Shown one piece after another: positions 23,566-32,118 of a stretch of DNA of 32,323 nucleotides. Under the pieces are notes generated by a model. It saw nothing but the letters and a program-made list of their open reading frames with translations, ran no database searches and was not told where the DNA came from. Within the stretch, counting starts at the first letter, position 1. Every line of letters starts with the position of its first letter. The position numbers were made by a program, and so were the translations under genes. Origin of the DNA: Lachnospiraceae bacterium UBA4631 (GTDB taxonomy: Bacteria; Bacillota; Clostridia; Lachnospirales; Lachnospiraceae); assembly GCA_002406015.1 (NCBI GenBank), contig DHMX01000020.1:1-32323 (forward strand), given 5' to 3'.

Positions 23566-25707
23566 ATGGACATCACGAAGGTAATCGCGTCAGAATTGGG
23601 AATCAGAGCCGGACAGGTAGAGGCTGTGATTCGGTTAGTGGATGAAGGGAATACGATTCCGTTTATTGCACGATACAGAAAGGAAGCCCATGGAGGGTTA
23701 AATGATGAGGTGCTGCGGAGTCTTGACGAGCGATTGACCTATTTGCGGAATCTGGAAGAACGGAAGGAAGCCGTAATTAAAAGTATTGAAGAACAGGAAA
23801 AAATGACACCGGAATTAAAGAAGTCCATTGAGGATGCCATGACTCTGGTGGCAGTGGAGGATTTGTATCGTCCGTATAAGCAGAAGCGAAGAACCAGAGC
23901 AACCATAGCCAAAGAAAAGGGGCTGGAAGGTCTGGCGGATATTATCTGGCTGCAAATGACACAGAAGCCGATAGAAGAAGAGGCAGCAGCTTACCTGAAT
24001 GAAGAAGCCGGGGTAGCAAGTACGGCAGATGCCATTCAGGGAGCAATGGATATTCTGGCAGAAAGAATATCCGATGATGCACAATACCGTACATGGATTC
24101 GTAACATTACATGGAAGGAAGGCATACTGGTGTCCTCGGCAAAGGATGCAGAGGCAGAATCGGTATATGAAATGTACTATGATTTTCAGGAAGCAGTATC
24201 AAAGATGGCAGGCTACCGGATTCTCGCTGTGAACCGAGGAGAAAAGGAAAAGCTGTTAAGCGTAAAGATTACCGCTCCGGAAGAAAAAATACTCACGTAT
24301 TTGAAAAAGCAGGTGATTGTGAAAGAAAATCCGAATACAAAGCCACTGCTGGAAGCGGTTTGTGAGGACAGCTATCAGCGTCTGATTGCAGATTCCATAG
24401 AGCGGGATATTCGGAATGAAATGACAGAACATGCCGAAGATGGGGCAATTCAGGTGTTTGGACAGAACCTGACACAATTGCTTATGCAGCCACCGATTGC
24501 AGGACAGATTGTGCTTGGCTGGGACCCGGCATTTCGTACAGGCTGTAAATTGGCAGTAGTAGATGCAACCGGTAAGGTGCTGGATACGAAGGTGATTTAT
24601 CCGACTGCACCACAGAATAAGGTTGCAGAAGCCAAGGCAGAGGTAACAAAGCTGATTAAAAAGTACGGAATTACATTAATTTCTGTCGGAAACGGAACGG
24701 CATCCAGAGAGTCCGAGCAGATTATTGTAGATATGTTAAAGGAAATAAAAGAGCCGGTACAGTATATTATTACAAATGAGGCGGGAGCCTCTGTATATTC
24801 CGCAAGTAAGCTGGCAACCGAGGAATTTCCGAATTTTGACGTGGGACAAAGAAGTGCGGCATCCATTGCAAGAAGAGTACAGGACCCACTGGCGGAATTA
24901 GTAAAGATTGACCCGAAATCCATAGGTGTAGGACAGTATCAGCATGATATGAACCAGAAAAAGCTGGGAGATGCATTATCTGCTGTGGTAGAGGATTGTG
25001 TAAATCGTGTTGGTGTGGATTTGAATACCGCATCGGTATCACTGTTAGAATATATTTCCGGTATTTCAAAGACACTTGCAAAGAATATTGTGGCTTATCG
25101 GGAGGAAAACGGAAGATTCAAAAATCGTAAGGAATTGATGAAGGTGGCGAAGCTGGGGCCAAAGGCATATGAACAGTGTGCGGGATTTATGAGAATAAGT
25201 GGAGGAGAACAGCCGTTAGACGGAACCAGTGTGCATCCGGAATCCTATGAGGTAGCAGAAAAATTATTGAAGAAATTAGGCTATAAGCTGGCAGATATTG
25301 CATCCGGCGGCTTAATAGGACTGTCACTTGCAGCAAAGGATACAAAACGTCTGGCTGAGGATTTGGATGTAGGAGAAATGACCCTAAAGGACATCATCAA
25401 AGAGCTGGAAAAGCCGGCAAGAGACCCACGTGATGAAATGCCAAAACCGATTTTGCGGTCTGACGTTATGGGAATGGAAGACTTAAAGGAAGGAATGATA
25501 TTACGGGGAACGGTCCGGAATGTAATAGATTTCGGTGCATTTGTAGATATAGGTGTGCATCAGGACGGACTCGTACACATATCACAAATGAGTGACAAAT
25601 TTATCAAGCATCCGTTAGAAGTGGTTCATGTTGGAGATATTGTAGAAGTAAAGGTTATCGGTGTCGATTTACAGAAAAAGAGAATCCAGTTAACCATGAA
25701 GCTCTAA
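23566..25707 (+). CDS. tex: Tex-family S1 RNA-binding protein
   Basis: 713-residue Tex/YqfR-type protein, the bacterial relative of eukaryotic Spt6. Order of domains: N-terminal helical Tex region (1 to about 300); YqgF/RNase H-like domain from about 316 (LGWDPAFRTGCKLAVVD); helix-hairpin-helix domains from about 482 (VGVDLNTAS...LMKVAKLGPKAYEQCAGF); and a C-terminal S1 domain from about 640 (GMILRGTVRNVIDFGAFVDIG). It binds RNA or DNA and influences transcription of some genes in other bacteria; the precise role is not settled. Length is typical. GGAGGAAGAGG lies before the ATG. Confidence 0.95.
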   Translation: MDITKVIASELGIRAGQVEAVIRLVDEGNTIPFIARYRKEAHGGLNDEVLRSLDERLTYLRNLEERKEAVIKSIEEQEKMTPELKKSIEDAMTLVAVEDLYRPYKQKRRTRATIAKEKGLEGLADIIWLQMTQKPIEEEAAAYLNEEAGVASTADAIQGAMDILAERISDDAQYRTWIRNITWKEGILVSSAKDAEAESVYEMYYDFQEAVSKMAGYRILAVNRGEKEKLLSVKITAPEEKILTYLKKQVIVKENPNTKPLLEAVCEDSYQRLIADSIERDIRNEMTEHAEDGAIQVFGQNLTQLLMQPPIAGQIVLGWDPAFRTGCKLAVVDATGKVLDTKVIYPTAPQNKVAEAKAEVTKLIKKYGITLISVGNGTASRESEQIIVDMLKEIKEPVQYIITNEAGASVYSASKLATEEFPNFDVGQRSAASIARRVQDPLAELVKIDPKSIGVGQYQHDMNQKKLGDALSAVVEDCVNRVGVDLNTASVSLLEYISGISKTLAKNIVAYREENGRFKNRKELMKVAKLGPKAYEQCAGFMRISGGEQPLDGTSVHPESYEVAEKLLKKLGYKLADIASGGLIGLSLAAKDTKRLAEDLDVGEMTLKDIIKELEKPARDPRDEMPKPILRSDVMGMEDLKEGMILRGTVRNVIDFGAFVDIGVHQDGLVHISQMSDKFIKHPLEVVHVGDIVEVKVIGVDLQKKRIQLTMKL

Positions 25708-25745
25708 TGGATAACTATTTATGCATACAGGAAAGGAGAAAGATT

Positions 25746-26273
25746 ATGAGCAAGCAGGAAATTTCTGTTCAAATGCCAATGAAACCAAGCTATATGTATT
25801 CCTTTATGTTCCAGCACTTGCATCGTTCATTCAAAGGAATCTTCGGTGTGATTATCAGTGTAGCGGCTTTGGTTGCATTCGGAATGTCATTTGATGGTTC
25901 GGCTGACATTACCAGAAAGGTGATTTTGCTTGTTATTGGTCTGTTATTTACTGTAATAAATCCGATTTTGTTATGGTTTAAGGCATATCGACAGGTAAAG
26001 CTATCACCGGTATTTAAAGAGCCGATACAGTATGACTTCAGCCCGGAGGGAATGCGGGTGTCACAGGGAAGTGAGGAACAGTTTGTGACATGGAAGCAGG
26101 TTCTGGAGGTTCGTAAGACAGCGTCGGTATTGATTATCTATACCTCAAGGAATGCCGGTTCCATACTTGCCTATAAAGAAATGGGGGAACAACGTTCAGA
26201 GATTGAACGCCAGATTGCAGAGGGTTGTAAGGCAGCAGGAGTTACGAAAGTACCGTCCAGCTTTTTGAAATAA
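25746..26273 (+). CDS. YcxB-like membrane protein
   Basis: 175-residue protein with two membrane helices near residues 30-48 and 55-74, followed by a cytoplasmic beta-rich domain containing QYDFSPEGMRVSQG and FVTWKQVLEV. This layout fits the YcxB-like family (PF14317) of Gram-positives, whose function is unknown. Start chosen at 25746 because AAAGGAGAAAG is just upstream; the longer frame overlaps the tex stop codon and lacks a ribosome site. It lies between tex and the t6A genes. Confidence 0.8.
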   Translation: MSKQEISVQMPMKPSYMYSFMFQHLHRSFKGIFGVIISVAALVAFGMSFDGSADITRKVILLVIGLLFTVINPILLWFKAYRQVKLSPVFKEPIQYDFSPEGMRVSQGSEEQFVTWKQVLEVRKTASVLIIYTSRNAGSILAYKEMGEQRSEIERQIAEGCKAAGVTKVPSSFLK

Positions 26274-26326
26274 ATAAAGCGGAAATAAAAGAAGTTGAAA
26301 TAAGTAAAATGCAGGTGACAGAATAA

Positions 26327-26758
26327 ATGGTAAGACAGAGCTATAAATCAGAGGACACATATGCAATCGGATATGAATTGGGACAACAGGCAAAACCGGG
26401 AGATGTATTTTGTCTAATCGGGGACCTTGGAGTTGGAAAAACTGTATTTTCACAGGGCTTCGGAGCAGGTCTTGGAATTACAGAAGCAATTAACAGCCCG
26501 ACATTTACGATTGTGCAGGTATATGATGAAGGAAGACTGCCCTTTTATCACTTTGATGTGTACCGTATCGCAGATGAGGATGAGCTGTTTGAAATCGGCT
26601 ACGAGGAAATGATAGACGGAGAAGGAGTCTGCCTGATTGAGTGGGCGAACCTCATTCCAAACAGTATGCCGGCAGCATATACCGAGATTAGAATTGAGAA
26701 GAATCTTGAAGAGGGATTTGAATACCGGAAGGTCACGATTACAGAGAAAAGGAAGTAA
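26327..26758 (+). CDS. tsaE: tRNA t6A synthesis ATPase TsaE
   Basis: 143-residue P-loop ATPase needed with TsaB and TsaD to add threonylcarbamoyl to A37 of tRNAs reading ANN codons. Walker A GDLGVGKT is at 32-39. It is followed by INSPTFTIVQVY (the switch-like segment) and FDVYRI. The C-terminal LIEWANLIP is typical. No strong ribosome site; GCAGGTGAC lies upstream. tsaB begins 4 bases after its stop, the same pairing as in B. subtilis ydiB-ydiC. Confidence 0.95.
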   Translation: MVRQSYKSEDTYAIGYELGQQAKPGDVFCLIGDLGVGKTVFSQGFGAGLGITEAINSPTFTIVQVYDEGRLPFYHFDVYRIADEDELFEIGYEEMIDGEGVCLIEWANLIPNSMPAAYTEIRIEKNLEEGFEYRKVTITEKRK

Positions 26759-26762
26759 AGAT

Positions 26763-27485
26763 ATGAAAGTATTGGCAATTGATAGTTCGGGACTGGTGGC
26801 ATCTGTGGCACTGGTGGAAGAAACGGTGATGTTGGCAGAATATACCATTAATTATAAAAAAACACATTCACAGACCTTGCTGCCAATGATTCAGGAAATT
26901 GTAGATATGACAGATACAAAATTAGAAGAGATAGATGCAATTGCGGTTGCGGGAGGGCCGGGTTCGTTTACAGGACTCAGAATTGGATCAGCAACGGCAA
27001 AGGGCCTTGGTCTGGCATTGGACAAACCGATTATATCTGTGCCTACCGTAGACGGATTGGCATATAATTTTTATGGATATGAACAGTTAATCTGCCCATT
27101 AATGGATGCGAGAAGAAATCAGGTATATACCGGAATTTACACCTTTCAACAGGAACAATTTATAGTTTTAAAAGAACAATGTGCAGTTGCAATCGAAGAA
27201 ATTGTGGAACAGGTAGAGGCTATTGCAGAACAGGAGAACAAACAGGTTTTGTTTCTGGGAGATGGTGTTCCGGTGCATAAGGCTTATATTGATGAAACAT
27301 TGAAAGCAGGACATATGTATGCTGCCCCGCAGCAAAATGGACAAAGAGCGGGTGCAGTCGGTGTGCGGGCAATTCAATTGGCAAAGGAAGGAAAACTGGA
27401 GCAGGCGGCAGAGCATAAGCCGGAATATCTGCGTCTTTCCCAAGCAGAGCGGGAACGCTTGCAAAGACAGGAGTTACAGGCATGA
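26763..27485 (+). CDS. tsaB: tRNA t6A complex scaffold TsaB
   Basis: 240-residue ASKHA-fold protein, a catalytically inactive paralogue of TsaD that bridges it to TsaE. The N-terminal LAIDSSG and the GGPGSFTGLRIG loop (about residues 62-73) are diagnostic. The start at 26763 is supported by AAAGGAAG just upstream. The longer frame would overlap tsaE. Its stop overlaps the rimI start (ATGA), indicating tight coupling. Confidence 0.95.
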   Translation: MKVLAIDSSGLVASVALVEETVMLAEYTINYKKTHSQTLLPMIQEIVDMTDTKLEEIDAIAVAGGPGSFTGLRIGSATAKGLGLALDKPIISVPTVDGLAYNFYGYEQLICPLMDARRNQVYTGIYTFQQEQFIVLKEQCAVAIEEIVEQVEAIAEQENKQVLFLGDGVPVHKAYIDETLKAGHMYAAPQQNGQRAGAVGVRAIQLAKEGKLEQAAEHKPEYLRLSQAERERLQRQELQA

Positions 27486-27961
27486 TACAGGTGCGACCAA
27501 TGCAATTTGAAGACTGTCAGGCAGTCTGGAAAATAGATGAGGCGTGCTTTGTTCCGGCTGATAGATGGGAATTAGCCACATTTGAAAAAATGTTTTCGTA
27601 TTCCACATATCATTATTGTGTGGCGGAACAGATAAACGCAGAAGATGAAAATAAGATTCTTTGCGGAGCTGCCGGTATTAATATCGGGGGAGATATTGCG
27701 GATGTTATGACGGTTGCGGTTGCAGAGGAATATCGAAAACAAGGAATCGGACAACAACTGTTACAGTGGTTGATAGAACAGGCAGAATTACATGGCTGCA
27801 GAACCATGCTTTTAGAAGTAAGGGAAGGGAATGCCGCAGCACGTAATCTATATCAGACGCAAGGATTTACAGAGATTGCAATTAGAAAAGATTATTATGC
27901 GACACCGAAAGAGGCAGCGGTCATCATGCAACGGATATTAAAAGCAAATGACATGAATTGA
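27482..27961 (+). CDS. rimI: Ribosomal protein S18-alanine N-acetyltransferase RimI
   Basis: 159-residue GNAT acetyltransferase. The acetyl-CoA loop reads VAEEYRKQGIGQQLL (about 82-96, the R/Q-x-x-G-x-G/A motif), followed by LLEVREGNAAARNLYQTQGF, the RimI-type motif B. Classical RimI acetylates the N-terminal Ala of S18; the name rests on the conserved gene order tsaE-tsaB-rimI and may not reflect the true substrate here. Overlaps tsaB by 4 bases. Confidence 0.88.
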   Translation: MIQVRPMQFEDCQAVWKIDEACFVPADRWELATFEKMFSYSTYHYCVAEQINAEDENKILCGAAGINIGGDIADVMTVAVAEEYRKQGIGQQLLQWLIEQAELHGCRTMLLEVREGNAAARNLYQTQGFTEIAIRKDYYATPKEAAVIMQRILKANDMN

Positions 27962-28076
27962 CATAGATTTCCACTATACGACAAACGGAATTTTAGTGTA
28001 TAATGAGTTCATTCATACAAGGTTCATCGGAATGGGATAGATGACATTATACAAAAAGGAAAGGCTGGGAGTTGCT

Positions 28077-28292
28077 GTGAAGCAGATATATTGTAATTGC
28101 TGTGGAAAAATGTTGCAGATAGGACAGGGGGAACCGCGTGAGGATTGTCTGAAGGTAGAAAAGGAATGGGGATATTTCTCAACAAAGGATAGGGAGCTGC
28201 ATACTTTTTATGTGTGCGAGGCTTGCTACGATGCATGGATTCGGACATTTCAAATACCTGTAAGCAAGGAAAATGTGGAGGAAGTATTATAG
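28077..28292 (+). CDS. Small zinc-knuckle protein of unknown function
   Basis: 71 residues from a GTG at 28077 (GGGAG 5 bases upstream); an in-frame ATG at 28041 would add 12 residues but has a weaker ribosome site. It carries two CxxC knuckles, CNCC at 6-9 (with an extra Cys at 8) and CEAC near residues 54-57, spaced as in a zinc ribbon. The middle is acidic with WGYFSTKD. I recall no characterised family. Its position between rimI and RNase Z, in a tRNA/ribosome maturation neighbourhood, hints at an RNA- or ribosome-related role, but this is inference only. Confidence 0.72.
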   Translation: MKQIYCNCCGKMLQIGQGEPREDCLKVEKEWGYFSTKDRELHTFYVCEACYDAWIRTFQIPVSKENVEEVL

Positions 28293-28311
28293 GTTTCTTT
28301 TCGGGAATGCA

Positions 28312-28340
28312 TTGATTTATCAAATGAATATTGCTACAAT
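28312..28340 (+). promoter_or_regulatory. Promoter of rnz
   Basis: -35 TTGATT (28312-28317), 17-bp spacer, -10 TACAAT (28335-28340), 32 bases before the rnz start codon. Confidence 0.7.
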
Positions 28341-28372
28341 AATATCAATATATGGAAAAGTGAGGAAGCAAA

Positions 28373-29284
28373 ATGATTGATGTATGTTTGTTGGGAACCG
28401 GGGGAATGATGCCCCTTCCGCAAAGAGCATTAACTTCCCTGATGATGAGATATAATGGAAGTAGTATATTGATTGATTGTGGTGAAGGAACGCAGGTAGC
28501 AGTCAAGCGATGTGGTTGGAGTTTTAAACCGATTGATGTTATCTGCTTTACTCATTTTCACGCAGATCATATTAGTGGGCTGCCCGGCTTGCTGTTGACA
28601 CTTGGAAATGCAGAACGGACAGAACCGCTCTTAATGATAGGACCGAAGAAATTAGAAAAGGTAGTTAATTCGCTGCGGGTGATTGCACCGGAGCTGCCGT
28701 TTCCGATTGTATTTCATGAGTTGCAGGAGGCAGAAGAAACAATTACGTTTCGGGATTTGACGATTCATGCCTTTCGGGTGAATCATAATGTGACCTGCTA
28801 CGGATACACGATAGAATTACAGCGTGCCGGAAGATTTGATGTCGAGAAAGCATGTAAAAATCAGGTTCCGATGAAGTGCTGGAGTATGCTGCAGAAGCAG
28901 GAAAGCTGTGAATATGAAGGAAATGTATATACGCAGGATATGGTACTGGGAGGAGCCAGAAAGGGTCTGAAGGTTACCTATTGTACAGATACACGACCGA
29001 CAGAGTCCATTGTTGCAAATGCTAAGGAAGCAGATATTTTCATATGCGAAGGTATGTATGGGGAAGACGGAAAAGAGTCAAAAGCAAAAGAGTATAAGCA
29101 TATGACAATGTACGAGGCAGCAGAACTGGCTAAGCGGGCAGGGGTAAAAGAATTGTGGCTGACGCATTACAGTCCGTCACTGGTACATCCGGAGCAATTT
29201 GAAGAAAAGGTACGAAAAATATTTCCCGGAACCATAATTAGTAAAGACAGAAGAAGCTGTGAATTATTATTTGAAGAGGAATAG
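28373..29284 (+). CDS. rnz: Ribonuclease Z
   Basis: 303-residue metallo-beta-lactamase-fold endonuclease that cuts tRNA precursors right after the discriminator base. The zinc motif THFHADHISGLPG gives H61, H63, D65 and H66; the LGTGG opening and GEGTQ segment match the short RNase Z form. The exosite flap region lies around 150-185. GAGG precedes the ATG. The enzyme acts on tRNAs that lack encoded CCA, as do all three tRNA genes in this window. A divergent feature: the segment after the second His region (ERAGRFDVEKACKNQVP) is shorter than in B. subtilis. Confidence 0.93.
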   Translation: MIDVCLLGTGGMMPLPQRALTSLMMRYNGSSILIDCGEGTQVAVKRCGWSFKPIDVICFTHFHADHISGLPGLLLTLGNAERTEPLLMIGPKKLEKVVNSLRVIAPELPFPIVFHELQEAEETITFRDLTIHAFRVNHNVTCYGYTIELQRAGRFDVEKACKNQVPMKCWSMLQKQESCEYEGNVYTQDMVLGGARKGLKVTYCTDTRPTESIVANAKEADIFICEGMYGEDGKESKAKEYKHMTMYEAAELAKRAGVKELWLTHYSPSLVHPEQFEEKVRKIFPGTIISKDRRSCELLFEEE

Positions 29285-29294
29285 GGGGATTCGT

Positions 29295-29960
29295 ATGAAG
29301 AAACAGGAAGATAAACAAGAAAATAAGCAGGAAAAAGCATCCGAAAAAAAGCAGGGAAAAGGTACAGGCAAGGCACAGATTGTACGGTTTTCCATTATTC
29401 TTGTGCTGGCGGCTGTGGTGATTCTGGCATGTTATATACGGTTAACAAATCAGTCAAAGGATAGTGCAAAGCAGGCAGAAGATAATCTGACTGAGGTGGA
29501 AGTATTAAAGCAGTATGATATGGAAAACAGCTATCCGAGTACAGCAAGAGACGTGGTAAAGCTTCAATGCCGTTTTATGAAGACCATATATAATGAGACA
29601 TTGGAGGCAGCAGAACGCAAGCAGCTAAATGAACAAACGAGGAAGCTTTATGCAGAAGCATTGCTGGAGCAAAATCCTGAAACGGAGCAGACGGCAAATC
29701 TGGAACGGGACGTAGAAGATTTCCAAGGAGCAGGAAAACGCTATGTGAACTATACAGTGGACTCAGAAGATAATGTGGTATACAGCAAAAAAGACGGACA
29801 GGATTATGCCATTGTATATGTAACCTGTGATATAAAGGAAGGTACTTCTACAAGTGCAGTAATCGAAGAATATATTCTGGTAAAGGAAAATGAACAGTGG
29901 AAGATACTGGGCTGGCAGAGCCAGAACCTGTCGGACAATACTTCAGAAACGACAGAGTAA
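29295..29960 (+). CDS. Membrane-anchored extracytoplasmic protein, unknown function
   Basis: 221 residues. A highly charged Lys/Gln/Glu-rich cytoplasmic tail (1 to about 30) is followed by one membrane helix (about 33-52, IILVLAAVVILACYI) and an outside domain of about 165 residues. That domain has helices with YPSTARDVVKLQCRFMKTIYN and a beta-rich end (YAIVYVTCDIK...EQWKILGWQSQNL). The ending recalls small NTF2-like or lipoprotein domains, but I cannot name a family with confidence. AGGGGGA lies upstream of the ATG; it starts 10 bases after rnz, so the two are probably co-transcribed. Confidence 0.75.
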   Translation: MKKQEDKQENKQEKASEKKQGKGTGKAQIVRFSIILVLAAVVILACYIRLTNQSKDSAKQAEDNLTEVEVLKQYDMENSYPSTARDVVKLQCRFMKTIYNETLEAAERKQLNEQTRKLYAEALLEQNPETEQTANLERDVEDFQGAGKRYVNYTVDSEDNVVYSKKDGQDYAIVYVTCDIKEGTSTSAVIEEYILVKENEQWKILGWQSQNLSDNTSETTE

Positions 29961-30012
29961 TGTGAAATGGCAGCACAGTGACAGAAAATGAAAGAGCATT
30001 AGAGGAAGAAGA

Positions 30013-31035
30013 ATGGAAGATGAAATCAAAATATTAGCAATTGAGTCCTCCTGTGACGAGACAGCGGCGGCAGTTGTGGTAAATGGACGTGATGTGCGTT
30101 CCAATATTATTTCTTCACAAATAGCATTGCATACCTTATACGGCGGGGTAGTGCCGGAGATTGCTTCCCGTAAGCATGTAGAAAATATTAATTATGTAAT
30201 ACAGGAAGCCTTGGATACAGCCCAGATGACATTAGATGATATGGATGCAGTTGCAGTAACTTATGGACCCGGACTGGTGGGAGCGTTATTGGTAGGTGTT
30301 GCAGAGGCAAAAGCAATCAGCTATGCCAAAGGCTTGCCGTTAATCGGTGTCCACCATATCGAGGGACACATTTCAGCCAATTATATTGAAAATAAAGAAC
30401 TGGAGCCGCCGTATATCTGTCTGGTGGTGTCCGGCGGACACTCGCATCTTGTAAAGGTTGTGGATTATGGAGAATATGAGGTGCTTGGAAAAACCAGAGA
30501 CGATGCTGCGGGAGAGGCATTTGATAAGGTGGCAAGAGCAATCGGCTTGGGGTATCCGGGCGGGCCTAAGATTGATAAGGCGGCAAAGAACGGGAATCCG
30601 CAGGCAATAGCATTTCCGAGAGCAAGTGTAGCAGAGCATCCGTATGATTTTAGCTTTAGCGGTCTGAAGTCTGCGGTTTTAAATTATTTAAATCAGTGTG
30701 AAATGAAAGGGGAAGCTTATAATCAGGCAGATGTGGCGGCTTCCTTCCAGCAGGCGGTAGTGGATGTGCTGACAGAGCATGCAATGCTGGCAATTCACGA
30801 AACCGGTATGAATAAGCTTGCAATTGCCGGAGGTGTGGCATCCAATACCGCTCTGCGTAAAGCATTGCAGGAAAAATGTGAACAAGAAGGAGTTTTATTT
30901 TATTCACCTTCTCCGATTTTATGTACAGATAACGCGGCTATGATAGGAGCAGCAGGATATTATGAGTATCGAAAAGGCGTGCGTTCGGGCTTGGATTTGA
31001 ATGCAATTCCGAATTTAAAGCTGGGAGAACGATAA
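30013..31035 (+). CDS. tsaD: tRNA t6A transferase subunit TsaD
   Basis: 340-residue catalytic subunit (Kae1/YgjD family) that transfers threonylcarbamoyl from TC-AMP to A37 of ANN-decoding tRNAs. The metal site HxExH is H115 and H119 in HHIEGH. Other signatures are AIESSCDET, GGVVPEIASRKH, YGPGLVGALLVG, VSGGHSHL and the C-terminal CTDNAAMIGAAGYY. Length is standard. GAGGAAGAAG precedes the ATG. It is separated from tsaEB-rimI by about 2 kb holding rnz and two undescribed genes. Confidence 0.97.
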   Translation: MEDEIKILAIESSCDETAAAVVVNGRDVRSNIISSQIALHTLYGGVVPEIASRKHVENINYVIQEALDTAQMTLDDMDAVAVTYGPGLVGALLVGVAEAKAISYAKGLPLIGVHHIEGHISANYIENKELEPPYICLVVSGGHSHLVKVVDYGEYEVLGKTRDDAAGEAFDKVARAIGLGYPGGPKIDKAAKNGNPQAIAFPRASVAEHPYDFSFSGLKSAVLNYLNQCEMKGEAYNQADVAASFQQAVVDVLTEHAMLAIHETGMNKLAIAGGVASNTALRKALQEKCEQEGVLFYSPSPILCTDNAAMIGAAGYYEYRKGVRSGLDLNAIPNLKLGER

Positions 31036-31068
31036 GACGATTACGGTAAGGGAGCGTTACGGATAAAA

Positions 31069-31767
31069 ATGAGTGAAATGATAACTGCAATTGTACTGGC
31101 AGCCGGACAAGGAAGAAGAATGCATAGTAAAGTGCAGAAACAATTTCTTCTTTTGGATGAAAAGCCGGTACTGTATTATTCTCTGCAATGTTTTCAAAAT
31201 AGCGAGGTGAATCGTATTATTTTGGTGACCGGAGAAAATGAAATCGCATATTGTAAGACTGAGATTGTTGAACGCTATGAATTTGATAAGGTGACAGATA
31301 TTGTGGCAGGCGGTGCAGAGCGTTATGATTCCGTTGAACAGGGACTGCATTTGATTGAGTCGGGAATAGTTTTGATTCATGATGGTGCCAGACCATTTGT
31401 AACACAGAAAATGATTCAGGCATCCATTCAGACAGGGAAGGAATATGGTGCGTGTACAGTAGGAATGCCGGTAAAGGATACGATTAAGGTTGTAAATTCC
31501 GAAGGATATGGTATTGATACACCGGACAGAAAGACCTTATGGCAGATTCAGACACCCCAGACCTTTCAGGTTTCGTTAATACGAAAAGCATATCAGTGTA
31601 TGCGACAGGCAGATACCGGTAATATTACGGATGACACCATGTTGGTAGAACGTTATTGTAATAAACCGGTAAAAGTGATAGAGGGTGATTATCGAAATAT
31701 AAAGATTACCACACCGGAGGATATGGTTCTGGCAGAGAGTATTCTTAAGGAGTATGAGAAGGGGTAA
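31069..31767 (+). CDS. ispD: 2-C-methyl-D-erythritol 4-phosphate cytidylyltransferase
   Basis: 232-residue MEP-pathway enzyme: couples CTP and MEP to give CDP-ME for isoprenoid synthesis in the cytoplasm. The CTP-binding LAAGQGRRM with following K near 10-24, the IHDGARPF motif, the PVKDTIK segment and a TPQTFQ motif are all present. The ribosome site is poor (AAGGGAG lies about 20 bases before the ATG); an in-frame ATG at 31078 is an alternative. It follows tsaD by 33 bases. No ispF is visible afterwards. Confidence 0.94.
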   Translation: MSEMITAIVLAAGQGRRMHSKVQKQFLLLDEKPVLYYSLQCFQNSEVNRIILVTGENEIAYCKTEIVERYEFDKVTDIVAGGAERYDSVEQGLHLIESGIVLIHDGARPFVTQKMIQASIQTGKEYGACTVGMPVKDTIKVVNSEGYGIDTPDRKTLWQIQTPQTFQVSLIRKAYQCMRQADTGNITDDTMLVERYCNKPVKVIEGDYRNIKITTPEDMVLAESILKEYEKG

Positions 31768-31808
31768 AAACGAGGTAAAAAAACCATAAAAAATTCTAAA
31801 AAAAGTGG

Positions 31809-31837
31809 TTGACATTATGAGAAGCAGGTGATATTAT
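31809..31837 (+). promoter_or_regulatory. Promoter of the tRNA-Ser pair
   Basis: Perfect -35 TTGACA (31809-31814), 17-bp spacer, -10 TATTAT (31832-31837). Transcription would begin about 57 bases before the first tRNA. Confidence 0.75.
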
Positions 31838-31900
31838 TATCAATGTCGCTGACGAAGATTAAAGTAAGCAGTGATAAGAAATTAGTATAATTTCATATGT

Positions 31901-31986
31901 GGAGAGGTATCGAAGTGGTCATAACGAGGCGGTCTTGAAAACCGTTTGTCCGAGAGGGCACATGGGTTCGAATCCCATCCTCTCCG
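31901..31986 (+). tRNA. tRNA-Ser (anticodon TGA)
   Basis: 86-nt class II tRNA. Acceptor GGAGAGG / CCTCTCC with discriminator G86. Anticodon arm GCGGT-CUUGAAA-ACCGT, anticodon UGA. Long variable arm, T-loop TTCGAAT. CCA not encoded. Reads UCN codons. Confidence 0.96.
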
Positions 31987-32029
31987 CTCCTGATAGAATA
32001 GCTGTCAGGTAAATTCAACGCTTGTGCTT

Positions 32030-32118
32030 GGAGAAGTACCCAAGCGGTTGAAGGGGCTCCCCTGGAAAGGGAGTAGGTCGTTAATAGCGGCGCGAGGGTT
32101 CAAATCCCTCCTTCTCCG
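32030..32118 (+). tRNA. tRNA-Ser (anticodon GGA)
   Basis: 89-nt class II tRNA. Acceptor GGAGAAG / CTTCTCC with discriminator G. Anticodon arm CTCCC-CUGGAAA-GGGAG, anticodon GGA. Long variable arm, T-loop TTCAAAT. CCA not encoded. Lies 43 bases after tRNA-Ser(TGA), in the same transcript by position. Reads UCC/UCU. Confidence 0.96.
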
